Shown here one piece after another: positions 1 to 8,371 of a DNA stretch of 64,000 nucleotides (the stretch's first letter is position 1; each line of letters starts with the position of its first letter). The DNA comes from Rhizobium sp. R634 (GTDB lineage Bacteria > Pseudomonadota > Alphaproteobacteria > Rhizobiales > Rhizobiaceae). A program made the position numbers and the translations under genes. The stretch is taken from assembly GCF_002211305.1 (NCBI RefSeq), contig NZ_LOKW01000026.1:248001-312000 (forward strand), written 5' to 3'. Under the pieces are notes generated by a model. It did no database searches. It had not been told where the DNA came from and saw only the letters and a list, made by a program, of their open reading frames with translations.

Positions 1-1
1 C

Positions 2-1135
2 TACGACCCGACGGCATCGAGCCTCCACGTCGGTCATCTCACCCAGATCATGATGCTGCACTGGCTGCAGGCGACGGGCCACCGCCCGATTTCGCTGATG
101 GGCGGCGGCACCGGCATGGTTGGCGACCCCTCATTCAAGGAGGAAGCGCGCAAGCTGATGACTGTCGAGACGATCGAGCAGAATATCGCCTCGATCAAGA
201 GCTGCTTTTCGAATTATCTCGATTACGAAAAGCCCGGCAATGCCGCGCTGATGATCAACAATGCCGAATGGCTGCGTTCGTTGAACTACCTCGAGTTCCT
301 GCGCGACGTCGGCCGTCATTTCTCGGTCAACCGCATGTTGTCCTTCGACAGCGTGAAGACGCGCCTTGACCGCGAACAGTCCCTGTCCTTCCTGGAATTC
401 AACTACATGATCCTCCAGGCCTACGATTTCGTCGAGCTTGCCAAGCGCTACGATTGCCGTCTGCAGATGGGCGGTTCGGACCAATGGGGCAACATCGTCA
501 ACGGCATCGATCTCGGTCACCGCATGGGGACGCCGCAGCTTTATGCGCTCACCTCGCCGCTGCTGACGACCTCGTCCGGCGCCAAGATGGGCAAGTCGGC
601 GTCCGGCGCGGTCTGGCTGAATGCCGACCTGCTGCCCGTCTATGACTTTTGGCAATATTGGCGCAACACCGAGGACGCCGATGTGCCGCGCTTCCTCAAG
701 CTCTTCACCACGCTGCCGATGGACGAAATCGCACGGCTTTCGGCAATCGGCGGCTCGGAGCTGAACGAGGTCAAGAAGATCCTGGCGACCGAGGTCACCG
801 CGATCCTGCACGGCCGCCCGGCCGCCGAGCAGGCCGCGGAAACGGCGCGCAAGACCTTCGAGGAAGGTGGTCTTTCTGAAAACCTGCCTTCGGTCGAGAT
901 CCCGGCCACGGAACTGGACGGCGGCATCGGCCTGCTCTCGCTGATGGTCCGCGCCGGTCTGGCAGGCTCGAACGGCGAAGCCCGCCGCCATGTCCAGGGC
1001 GGCGCCGTGCGCATCAACGACCAGGCGGTCAGCGATGAGCGCCGCCTGATCGGTAGCGGCGAAATTACCGCCGATGGCGTCATCAAGCTCTCGCTCGGCA
1101 AGAAGAAACACATCCTGATCCGCCGCGCGGCCTAA
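2..1135 (+). CDS. tyrS: Tyrosyl-tRNA synthetase, 5' end missing
   Basis: Charges tRNA-Tyr with tyrosine in the cytoplasm (class I aminoacyl-tRNA synthetase). The frame is open from base 2, before any start codon, and already reads the class I signature region YDPTASSLHVGHLTQIM, in which HVGH is the HIGH motif, so roughly the first 40 residues lie outside the window. The KMSKS-type loop is KMGKS (bases ~586-600). The C-terminus (bases ~930-1120) reads as an S4-type RNA-binding domain. A strong hairpin without a T-run follows at 1161-1195. The ATG at 50 is internal and is not the real start. Confidence 0.96.
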   Translation, partial: YDPTASSLHVGHLTQIMMLHWLQATGHRPISLMGGGTGMVGDPSFKEEARKLMTVETIEQNIASIKSCFSNYLDYEKPGNAALMINNAEWLRSLNYLEFLRDVGRHFSVNRMLSFDSVKTRLDREQSLSFLEFNYMILQAYDFVELAKRYDCRLQMGGSDQWGNIVNGIDLGHRMGTPQLYALTSPLLTTSSGAKMGKSASGAVWLNADLLPVYDFWQYWRNTEDADVPRFLKLFTTLPMDEIARLSAIGGSELNEVKKILATEVTAILHGRPAAEQAAETARKTFEEGGLSENLPSVEIPATELDGGIGLLSLMVRAGLAGSNGEARRHVQGGAVRINDQAVSDERRLIGSGEITADGVIKLSLGKKKHILIRRAA

Positions 1136-1160
1136 GAACGCCGCAGCAAGCCGGAACTCA

Positions 1161-1195
1161 CCAACGCGCCGCTCCCACCCGGGGTGGCGCGTTGG
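1161..1195 (+). terminator. Hairpin after tyrS
   Basis: An outer stem CCAACGCG / CGCGTTGG encloses an inner stem CCACC / GGTGG. There is no T-run, so it may be a weak or Rho-assisted terminator, or simply an RNA stem. It lies 26 bases past the tyrS stop. Confidence 0.35.
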
Positions 1196-1212
1196 CGCGA
1201 CCAGCCAAGCAA

Positions 1213-1497
1213 TCACTGCGCTCCCCGCTGATATGTCAGATCGTTTCGCTGGTCTTCGCGCAGCAGGCGGCTCGGGGGATCGATGCCCGGCGCGGGTGTT
1301 ACCCGTGACCACCAGCTGATTGAGAAGATCGGCGCGGTAACCGTCGCGTCGAGGGGAACCATCAGCATGTGGTCGGAGCGGATGACCTCGGGCGATTTCA
1401 GCCGACCAACCTTGTCAGCCGAATAGGAAGCCTGGTGACCGATTGCGACGGCGATCACGGTGGCCGATGCGAAAGAGACTGTCCGGGCGCACAGCAT
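1213..1497 (-). CDS. Small hypothetical protein, probably exported
   Basis: I do not recognise this 94-residue protein. The N-terminus (residues ~5-25) looks like a short signal peptide or membrane segment: one early Arg, then a run of small and hydrophobic residues. The rest is polar with no known motif. A GGAG lies about 6-7 bases before the ATG. The gene is antisense to nothing else and occupies the space between tyrS and the GH13 gene, divergent from the latter. The ribosome site and leader support a real gene; family and role are unknown. Confidence 0.5.
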   Translation of the reverse strand: MLCARTVSFASATVIAVAIGHQASYSADKVGRLKSPEVIRSDHMLMVPLDATVTAPIFSISWWSRVTPAPGIDPPSRLLREDQRNDLTYQRGAQ

Positions 1498-1670
1498 GGC
1501 ATTCTCCGCCGGCCTTTAATTCAGGCCGAAACTCTACCTTACATCAGGATACGCTAAAACGTTCCGGCGTCGATGACGAAATTGTCGACGTGGTTGTCAG
1601 ACGCGTGCCGCCTTCTCGGAACCTTTTCCGCCTGTTGGGATTTGCGACCAGATGGATTTGGAGTGCAGGC

Positions 1671-3332
1671 ATGATCAACGACCTCTGGTATAAGAACGCC
1701 GTCATCTACTGCCTGTCGGTGGAGACCTTCATGGACGCCAACGGCGACGGCGTCGGCGACTTCCAGGGTCTGATGCGCCGTCTCGACTATCTCTCCGGCC
1801 TTGGTATCACGGCGATCTGGCTCATGCCGTTCCAGGCTTCACCCGGTCGCGACGACGGTTACGACGTCTCCGATTATTACAACGTCGACCCGCGTTACGG
1901 CACGCTCGGCGATTTCGTCGAATTTACCCATGGTGCCAAGCAGCGCGGCATCCGAGTGCTGATCGATCTGGTTATCAACCACACATCGAAGGACCATCCA
2001 TGGTTTCAGGACGCCAAAAGCGACCCGCACTCGCGCTACCGCGACTGGTACGTCTGGTCGGAGAAAAAACCTGCCAACGCGGATCAGGGCATGGTCTTCC
2101 CCGGGGTGCAGAAGACCACCTGGACCTATGACGAGAAGGCCAAAGCCTATTATTTCCACCGCTTCTACGATCACCAGCCCGATCTCAACACTTCCAATCC
2201 CGAGGTGCAGGCGGAAATCCTGAAGATCATGGGCTTCTGGATCCAGCTCGGCGTCTCGGGCTTCCGCATGGATGCCGCGCCCTTCATCATTGCGACCAAA
2301 GGCGCCGATGTGACCAAACCGGTCGAGCAGTTCGACATGCTGAGGAAATTCCGCGAATTCCTGCAATGGCGCCTGGGCGATTCCATCATCCTGGCGGAGG
2401 CCAATATCCTGCCGAAGGATAATTTCGAATATTTCGGCGACGATGGCGACCGCATGCAGATGATGTTCAACTTCCAGGTCAATCAGACGCTGTTCTATGC
2501 TCTCGCGACGGCCGATACGCGACCTTTGAAGAAGGCGATGGAGGCCACCAAGCCGCGCCCGGCGACAGCGCAGTGGGGCCTCTTCCTTCGCAACCACGAT
2601 GAACTGGATCTCGGCCGCCTGACGGACAAGCAGCGCGACGCGGTCTTTGCTGCATTCGGACCCGAGAAGGACATGCAGCTTTATGACAGGGGCATCCGAC
2701 GGCGCCTGGCGCCCATGCTCGGCGGCGACCGCCGCAAGATCGAAATGGCCTACAGCCTGCTGTTTTCGCTGCCCGGAACGCCGGTCATCCGCTACGGCGA
2801 TGAAATCGGCATGGGCGATGATCTGTGCCTGCCGGAGCGCAACTGCGCACGCACCCCCATGCAATGGTCGACAGAGCCGGAAGGCGGCTTCACCAAAAGT
2901 GAGAAGCCCATTTCGCCGGTCATCAAAGACGGTCCCTACGGCTTCGAACATGTCAACGTCGCCGTCCAGCGGCGCGACCCGAACTCGCTGCTGAACTGGA
3001 CGGAGCGGATGATCCGGATGCGCAAGGAGGCTCCCGAGATCGGCTGGGGCGATTTCTCAGCGGTCGACACGGGCAACGACGGCGTGCTGGCGCTGCGTTA
3101 TGACTGGCGCGGCAATTCGGTGCTGATTTTGCACAACCTGCATCCGCATCCGGCGGAAGTGACCCTCGATCCCGATATCGGTGAACACGGACGGCTTCTG
3201 ATCGATATCGCCGACAGCGCGAGCAGCGAGGCGGACGAGAAAGGCCGTCATACCGTCGTACTGGACGCCTACGGCTACCGCTGGTATCGGGTCGGCGGCC
3301 TCGACTATCTCCTCAGGCGGAAGGATATCTAA
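1671..3332 (+). CDS. GH13 alpha-amylase family, trehalose-synthase-like glycosyltransferase/hydrolase
   Basis: A 553-residue GH13 enzyme closest in pattern to maltose alpha-D-glucosyltransferase (trehalose synthase): the N-terminus WYKNAVIY and NGDGVGDFQGL are typical. Catalytic residues are visible: nucleophile Asp201 in GFRMDA, acid/base Glu243 in LAEAN, third Asp310 in LRNHDE; region I is DLVINH (99-104). There is no fused maltokinase domain. The start at 1671 is chosen because GGAG at 1660-1663 sits 7 bases before ATG and the protein then matches the family N-terminus; an in-frame extension to 1443 has no family support. The likely role is trehalose/maltose interconversion or alpha-glucoside metabolism. 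The exact substrate cannot be read from sequence, and amylosucrase- or glucosidase-like activity is possible. Confidence 0.85.
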   Translation: MINDLWYKNAVIYCLSVETFMDANGDGVGDFQGLMRRLDYLSGLGITAIWLMPFQASPGRDDGYDVSDYYNVDPRYGTLGDFVEFTHGAKQRGIRVLIDLVINHTSKDHPWFQDAKSDPHSRYRDWYVWSEKKPANADQGMVFPGVQKTTWTYDEKAKAYYFHRFYDHQPDLNTSNPEVQAEILKIMGFWIQLGVSGFRMDAAPFIIATKGADVTKPVEQFDMLRKFREFLQWRLGDSIILAEANILPKDNFEYFGDDGDRMQMMFNFQVNQTLFYALATADTRPLKKAMEATKPRPATAQWGLFLRNHDELDLGRLTDKQRDAVFAAFGPEKDMQLYDRGIRRRLAPMLGGDRRKIEMAYSLLFSLPGTPVIRYGDEIGMGDDLCLPERNCARTPMQWSTEPEGGFTKSEKPISPVIKDGPYGFEHVNVAVQRRDPNSLLNWTERMIRMRKEAPEIGWGDFSAVDTGNDGVLALRYDWRGNSVLILHNLHPHPAEVTLDPDIGEHGRLLIDIADSASSEADEKGRHTVVLDAYGYRWYRVGGLDYLLRRKDI

Positions 3333-3431
3333 AGCGTGTCGCGCAAAAGTGTGGTTTTGCCATAACGACACGCGTAAAAACAAAGACTTGAAGCACGGCG
3401 AGCGAATCTGAAAGATCGTGACGTGCTTTAG
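3333..3431. repeat. Palindromic intergenic repeat, two hairpins
   Basis: The first hairpin pairs GCGTGTCG (3334-3341) with CGACACGC (3366-3373) and an inner GCAAAA with TTTTGC. The second pairs AAGCACG (3391-3397) with CGTGCTT (3422-3428). The pattern resembles the intergenic mosaic repeats common in Rhizobiaceae. It fills the space between two convergent genes and may serve both as a transcription end. Confidence 0.6.
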
Positions 3432-3444
3432 ATCGCGTCCTGCC

Positions 3445-6400
3445 TCACTGGAATTCGAAGATCTGACGGAACACGCCCGGCGCGATGATCGACAGCGGAT
3501 TGATCTGCAGGTTCGGCTGGTCGAACTTTCCGGTCAGCTTGAAGGTGATGCCGATCAGGCCGCGGTCGCTGCCGTTGCCGAGGATGACGCCGATCAGCGG
3601 CAGTTCGGCGAACAGGCGATTGAGGCCGTAGGCCGGCATGAAGGTGCCGGTCATGTCCATGTTGCCCTTGCGGTCGCGCACGATACCCTGGAATGTTGCG
3701 CCGATCTGGTCGCCGCGCAGCACACCGTTTTCGATGCCGATCATCCCGCCGCGCGAGACGATGCGGGCAAAGGCGCGCTGGAAGCGCTGTGATGACGTAT
3801 CGATATCGCGTTTTACCGCTTCGTTGAGGCTTCGCTGCTCATTCCCGACGGGCGTCGAGACGATCGAACGCAGGCGTTGTTCGTTGACGATCGAGAAACG
3901 GCGCACGTCGAGCGAGCCGTCCCAGCCTCCCTGCGCTCCGAGCCGGATCGCGAGATTGAGAAGGCCGCCCTGCATGTGCTGGTAGAGATCGGCAAAACGC
4001 GAGACTGCGCCCGCATCGCCGCTGGTGATGTTGATGACGCCGCCGTCCTTCATCTGGCTGACCACGGCCTCGCCGCTGTCCGTGATGGCGGAAAAATTCA
4101 GGGCCTGCAGCTTGTCGCCGTGCAGTGACACCTGCGCCTGGAAATTGCCGACCTTCTCATCGTTGAAGCCGATGACATTCTTCAGCTTGGCGCGCACCGA
4201 TACGGGAGTGTTGTCGCCATCGCCATCTTCCTCGCTGTCCGAGCCTGATTTCAAGCGTGCAATGACCGGGCGCGCATCGGCGCTGTCGCCGGATACGGAG
4301 ACATCGAAATTGCCCTTGCTGCGTTTGACCGACAGCGCGAAATCGTCGAGCGAGGAAAGCCTGACGCTGTCGAAATCCGCGGAGATCAAGCCGGTCTTGC
4401 CGACGTTCAGCGATCCGCTGGCGCCGAAACCGTCACCCTTCAGCCGGAAATTCTTGATCTCGGTGTTCTCGGCCGGGCCGGACATCTCGAATTCGGCGGA
4501 GGCGGAAATGCCGCCGCCTTTCGACCAGCCGATCCAGGGCAGATCGAGCATCGATTTGGTGAGGTCGAGCTGAACGTTCTGCCGGTCGTCGTCAACACGC
4601 GTCAGCACCATCTTCAGATTGCCCCTGACGATATCGGAAAGTCCGGGCATCACCTTGCTGCGCTGGTCGTCGGAAAGCGTCGCCGTGATCACGCGCTGCC
4701 GCTCGACGCCGGAGGACGCCTCGACCGGCTCGGTCAGCTCGATATTGGCGGGGATGCCGTCGATCTCGCCTTTGGCGTCAAGTGTGATCGCCTTCGGATC
4801 GCCGTTCAGCACGCCGCTGACATTGCTGATCGTGCGGCCGGAAAACGGCTTGGCAAGATCGACGTCGGCGAGCTTCATGACCGCCTTCCATTCGGCCGGC
4901 GGCGGGTTTTGCGAGGACAGCAGCCCGAAATGCGCCTTCACGTTGGCGTCGATGTGCCCCTTGAAATCGTCGGGCGTAAAACCGGCGCGCTGCAGCACCC
5001 GGATCGGCTTGTAGGTCAGGAGTTCGCCGATGGCGTCCGCCGCGCCCGATACCGCAAGATCGATATCGGCCATCAGCGGCTTGTCGTAGGCCGAAGGTAT
5101 GACGAAGGTCCCCTGCCCGAGACCGACGGACCGGCCGGAAGGGAAATAGGACTTGCCGCTCTTGATAGAGACCGTCGCGACGGGGCCTGTCAGGTCGAAA
5201 TGCGCCGCCGTGTCGCGCACCGGCGGAATGTCGCCGGCGACATTCATGCGCGTCCCCGCAATGTCGAAGCCGATGCGGATCTGGTTGGCGTCGAGCTTCA
5301 GCCCCTTGCCGCCGGCTGCCTCGTCCAGCCTGCCGAAGGGAATGAAGACCGAGATGGACGCGTCGGTGACGGTGCCGCCGAAGAGATTGCCGTGTACCCA
5401 GGTGCGTACCTTCGGCGCCATCCAGAATGGCCATAGCTGCTTGATAGCCGTCGTCTGCAATTGTGACGACTGGCCGGCGAAGCTGATCTGCGGGGACTTG
5501 TCGCCGAGCTTTATATCGAGCGATCCGTAAAGCGCTCCGAGCGGGCTGGAGACGGTCATGTTCGCAAACTGGAATTCCCGGGCGGCGACCATGTAGCGCC
5601 CGGTCGCCTGGATGTCGAAGGAGAGCGGCTGTTCGCCGGATCCGCCGGGTGCTGCCGTGCCGCCGCTGACGAGCAGGTCGATGCCGAAGCCTTTGCCGGC
5701 CTGCGGGTCGAGCTTGTCAAGATCGATGAGTGCGCCGTTGATGGGAAGGGTGGTCGCGCCGAACTGCGCGTTCGATTTGGCGATCTCGATCGTCTGCTTG
5801 GTGAAGTCATAGACGAGGTTGATTTGCCCGCCCGACAGTTCCTGGGCATCGCCGTCCGCATAGATCAGGCCGGGGTCGATGTCGATCGTCGCCGCGAGCG
5901 CCGGCTGCACGCCATCGCGCGCCCTGCTGGCCGACACGGTCAGGTCGGCAAAACCGTTGAGCCCTTGCCGTATCGCTCCCTGATCGTTGCGTTTGAGCGT
6001 AAAGGGCGTGAGGTCGGCATGTTTCAGCGTCGCCACCACCTTCGACACATGGCCGTCCTCTTTCTCGGCCAGCACGTCGAGTTCCGCCACCTCGCCGTTG
6101 AGCGCAACCTCTCCCGTCAATTGCAGCGAGGTCGGGCCGGCATGGGCAAAGACGACATTGTCGACGACGAGCGAGAGCGGGCCGTTGGCGGTGTCGGCGA
6201 GCTTGATGTCGATGCCCGAGATGCGCACGGAACTCGTCGAACCGCGCGTCACGATGCTGTCGAACATGTCGAATTGCGAGAAGATCCTCTCCATCGCCGC
6301 CGGCATGGCGTCGATGCGCAGATCATCGAGCTTGACGGGGTTGCCGGAGGGCAGAAGCGCGGTATCGAGGGCGATATCCTCGGCCTCGATATCCGTGACG

Positions 6401-6843
6401 GCGATGCGGCCCCGGAAAAGCTGCAGCGGATCGAGCCCCAGCCGCACGGAACCCGTCGTCGATACGTGCTGGCCGCTCTGCTGGTCGATCATGTTGACGT
6501 CGCGCGCTTCGAGCGCCAGCCGAAGGCCCGAGGTGAAGCGGATGACGGTGGAGCCGACCTCGGCGCGGTAGCGCGGCCCGGCCGCGCCGTTCAGCGCCGC
6601 CTGCGCCTGCTGCGACAGCGGTTTGTCGAACATGCCGCTTTCAACGGTAAAGACGATGGCCGCGAGAATGAGGAGAATCAGTCCGAGAAATATTGACGTC
6701 AGCTTTACCGTGCGCCGCATCGGCGAGCGCGGCGGCGGGCAATGGACGATGATCGGATCCTCGGCCTGGGCGGACGGCAAGCGGTCCAGCGCAACGATAT
6801 CCTTCTTGCGAAACGTGACCTTTTCGCCGCGGATGGCTGACAT
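3445..6843 (-). CDS. Large AsmA/YhdP-type envelope protein
   Basis: A protein of 1132 residues with a cytoplasmic N-terminus of about 45 residues, one membrane anchor (~48-67), and then a very long beta-rich periplasmic region typical of the AsmA-like superfamily (DUF3971 plus AsmA-like C-terminal region; YhdP/TamB-like). Family members are implicated in lipid transport between inner and outer membrane. That role is known for the family; here it is inference. The start at 6843 (MSAIRG) follows a purine-rich GAGGG; an in-frame start at 6909 adds 22 residues and cannot be excluded. Divergent from bcp and convergent with the GH13 gene. Confidence 0.8.
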   Translation of the reverse strand: MSAIRGEKVTFRKKDIVALDRLPSAQAEDPIIVHCPPPRSPMRRTVKLTSIFLGLILLILAAIVFTVESGMFDKPLSQQAQAALNGAAGPRYRAEVGSTVIRFTSGLRLALEARDVNMIDQQSGQHVSTTGSVRLGLDPLQLFRGRIAVTDIEAEDIALDTALLPSGNPVKLDDLRIDAMPAAMERIFSQFDMFDSIVTRGSTSSVRISGIDIKLADTANGPLSLVVDNVVFAHAGPTSLQLTGEVALNGEVAELDVLAEKEDGHVSKVVATLKHADLTPFTLKRNDQGAIRQGLNGFADLTVSASRARDGVQPALAATIDIDPGLIYADGDAQELSGGQINLVYDFTKQTIEIAKSNAQFGATTLPINGALIDLDKLDPQAGKGFGIDLLVSGGTAAPGGSGEQPLSFDIQATGRYMVAAREFQFANMTVSSPLGALYGSLDIKLGDKSPQISFAGQSSQLQTTAIKQLWPFWMAPKVRTWVHGNLFGGTVTDASISVFIPFGRLDEAAGGKGLKLDANQIRIGFDIAGTRMNVAGDIPPVRDTAAHFDLTGPVATVSIKSGKSYFPSGRSVGLGQGTFVIPSAYDKPLMADIDLAVSGAADAIGELLTYKPIRVLQRAGFTPDDFKGHIDANVKAHFGLLSSQNPPPAEWKAVMKLADVDLAKPFSGRTISNVSGVLNGDPKAITLDAKGEIDGIPANIELTEPVEASSGVERQRVITATLSDDQRSKVMPGLSDIVRGNLKMVLTRVDDDRQNVQLDLTKSMLDLPWIGWSKGGGISASAEFEMSGPAENTEIKNFRLKGDGFGASGSLNVGKTGLISADFDSVRLSSLDDFALSVKRSKGNFDVSVSGDSADARPVIARLKSGSDSEEDGDGDNTPVSVRAKLKNVIGFNDEKVGNFQAQVSLHGDKLQALNFSAITDSGEAVVSQMKDGGVINITSGDAGAVSRFADLYQHMQGGLLNLAIRLGAQGGWDGSLDVRRFSIVNEQRLRSIVSTPVGNEQRSLNEAVKRDIDTSSQRFQRAFARIVSRGGMIGIENGVLRGDQIGATFQGIVRDRKGNMDMTGTFMPAYGLNRLFAELPLIGVILGNGSDRGLIGITFKLTGKFDQPNLQINPLSIIAPGVFRQIFEFQ

Positions 6844-6968
6844 GCGCCCTCGGGCTCTCCCTTGAATTGAAGAATTGAACCCGGCCATGCTGGACGGGTT
6901 TCCGTCCAATATATAATTCGGGGAGAGAGTGTGTCATCCACAAACCCGGCAAAAGAAAGGTTTTCATA

Positions 6969-7442
6969 ATGGCGGTTCCCGGCATCGGTGCCCTGGCCCC
7001 TGATTTCAACCTCCCCCGCGACGGCGGCGGTCGCGTTTCGCTTGCCGATTTCCACGGCAAGCCGCTCGTGTTGTTCTTCTATCCCAAGGACGACACCACG
7101 GGCTGCACGGCCGAATCACTGGCTTTCACGGCACTCGCGCCCGAATTCGAGGCGGTGGGAGCTGCCGTCATCGGCATGTCGCCCGATTCGGCCGCCTGCC
7201 ATGACAGGTTCATCAAGAAACACCGTCTTTCGGTGGCGCTCGCCTCGGACGAGGAAAAGACCACGCTGCAGGCCTATGGCGTCTGGAAGGAAAAGAGCAT
7301 GTACGGCCGTAATTTCATGGGCGTCGAGCGCACCACCTTCCTCATCCGCCAGGACGGCACGATCGCCACCATCTGGCAGAAGGTGAAGGTGCAGGGCCAT
7401 GCCGAGACCGTGCTCGAGGCGGTGAGGAACCTCGCCGCGTGA
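6969..7442 (+). CDS. bcp: Thioredoxin-dependent peroxiredoxin, Bcp/PrxQ family
   Basis: 157 residues. Reduces H2O2 and organic peroxides in the cytoplasm using thioredoxin. The peroxidatic Cys46 lies in YPKDDTTGCTAES. The usual Bcp resolving cysteine five residues later is absent (Leu51); the only other cysteine is Cys77 in DSAACHDRF, in the helix that carries the resolving cysteine in some PrxQ proteins. An AAAGG lies 8 bases before the ATG. The stop overlaps the GTG start of the downstream ferritin-like gene. Confidence 0.93.
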   Translation: MAVPGIGALAPDFNLPRDGGGRVSLADFHGKPLVLFFYPKDDTTGCTAESLAFTALAPEFEAVGAAVIGMSPDSAACHDRFIKKHRLSVALASDEEKTTLQAYGVWKEKSMYGRNFMGVERTTFLIRQDGTIATIWQKVKVQGHAETVLEAVRNLAA

Positions 7443-8266
7443 CCGGAGACCTTGCGATAACCTCGCTGCGCGGCGGTGCGATCGATGCCATCCGCGCCGC
7501 CGATCTCGACCGCAAGACGGCGCTTGCGCAGGAAAGCGCCACCCGCTGGTTCGCCCGCCGGGTGTCGCTGCGCTCGCCGCTCGACGCCGCCTTGCCGGAA
7601 CGGCCGGGCCGGCCGGAAAAACCGGTGCTGACGCCGCCGACCCAGGTAGAGAAGCGCTCGCTGCATACGCTGAAAGGGCGGATCGCCCTGCTCCACGCCA
7701 TCGCTCATATCGAGCTCAACGCCGTCGATCTGGCGCTCGATATCGTCGCGCGATTCGCCAGCGAACAGGTGCCCAATTCCTTTTTCGACGGCTGGATGCA
7801 GGTTGCCTTCGAGGAGGCGAAGCATTTCCGCATGGTGCGCGCCCGCCTCAACGACCTCGGCGCCGATTACGGCGATCTTCCCGCCCATGACGGGCTTTGG
7901 CAGGCCGCCCACTCCACCCGCAACGATCTGACGGCAAGGCTTGCCGTCGTGCCGCTGATTCTCGAAGCCCGCGGCCTCGATGTGACGCCGTCGCTGCAGG
8001 CCAAGATGCGCGAGACCGGCGATCTCGAAAGTGCCGCGGTCCTCGACGTCATCTACAACGACGAGAAAGGCCATGTCGCCGTCGGCGCCAAATGGTTCCG
8101 CTTCCTCTGTGCGCGCGAAAAGCGCGATCCGGCAAAGGCCTTCCAGGAGTTGGTGCGCGCCAATTTTCGCGGCCCTCTGAAGCCGCCTTTCAACGATCTC
8201 GCCCGCGCCGAAGCCGGATTGACCCCATCCTTCTACCGCTCGCTGGCATCGATCAGCCACGCCTGA
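7439..8266 (+). CDS. DUF455 ferritin-like domain protein
   Basis: 275 residues of the DUF455 ferritin-like (di-iron helical bundle) family. Candidate metal ligands are visible: the helix HAIAHIELNAVDLAL, then FEEAKHF, and YNDEKGHVAVG near the C-terminus, which give the E...ExxH...E...ExxH pattern. The start is a GTG that overlaps the bcp stop (GTGA, 7439-7442), indicating translational coupling. Biochemical function is not established for the family; the pairing with a peroxiredoxin suggests iron or oxidative-stress chemistry (inference). Confidence 0.85.
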   Translation: MTGDLAITSLRGGAIDAIRAADLDRKTALAQESATRWFARRVSLRSPLDAALPERPGRPEKPVLTPPTQVEKRSLHTLKGRIALLHAIAHIELNAVDLALDIVARFASEQVPNSFFDGWMQVAFEEAKHFRMVRARLNDLGADYGDLPAHDGLWQAAHSTRNDLTARLAVVPLILEARGLDVTPSLQAKMRETGDLESAAVLDVIYNDEKGHVAVGAKWFRFLCAREKRDPAKAFQELVRANFRGPLKPPFNDLARAEAGLTPSFYRSLASISHA

Positions 8267-8371
8267 AACCATTGCCAATTTCGACACGGACGGCGAGAAA
8301 GAAAGCATTCATTAACCATAAGCGTGTCTAATTTCCGAAAGAGGCGTAGAGCATCAATCGGGAGAGCCTGC

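Noticed and set aside
1443..1670. N-terminal extension of the GH13 enzyme
   Set aside because: No similarity to the family before WYKNAVIY; ribosome site supports 1671.
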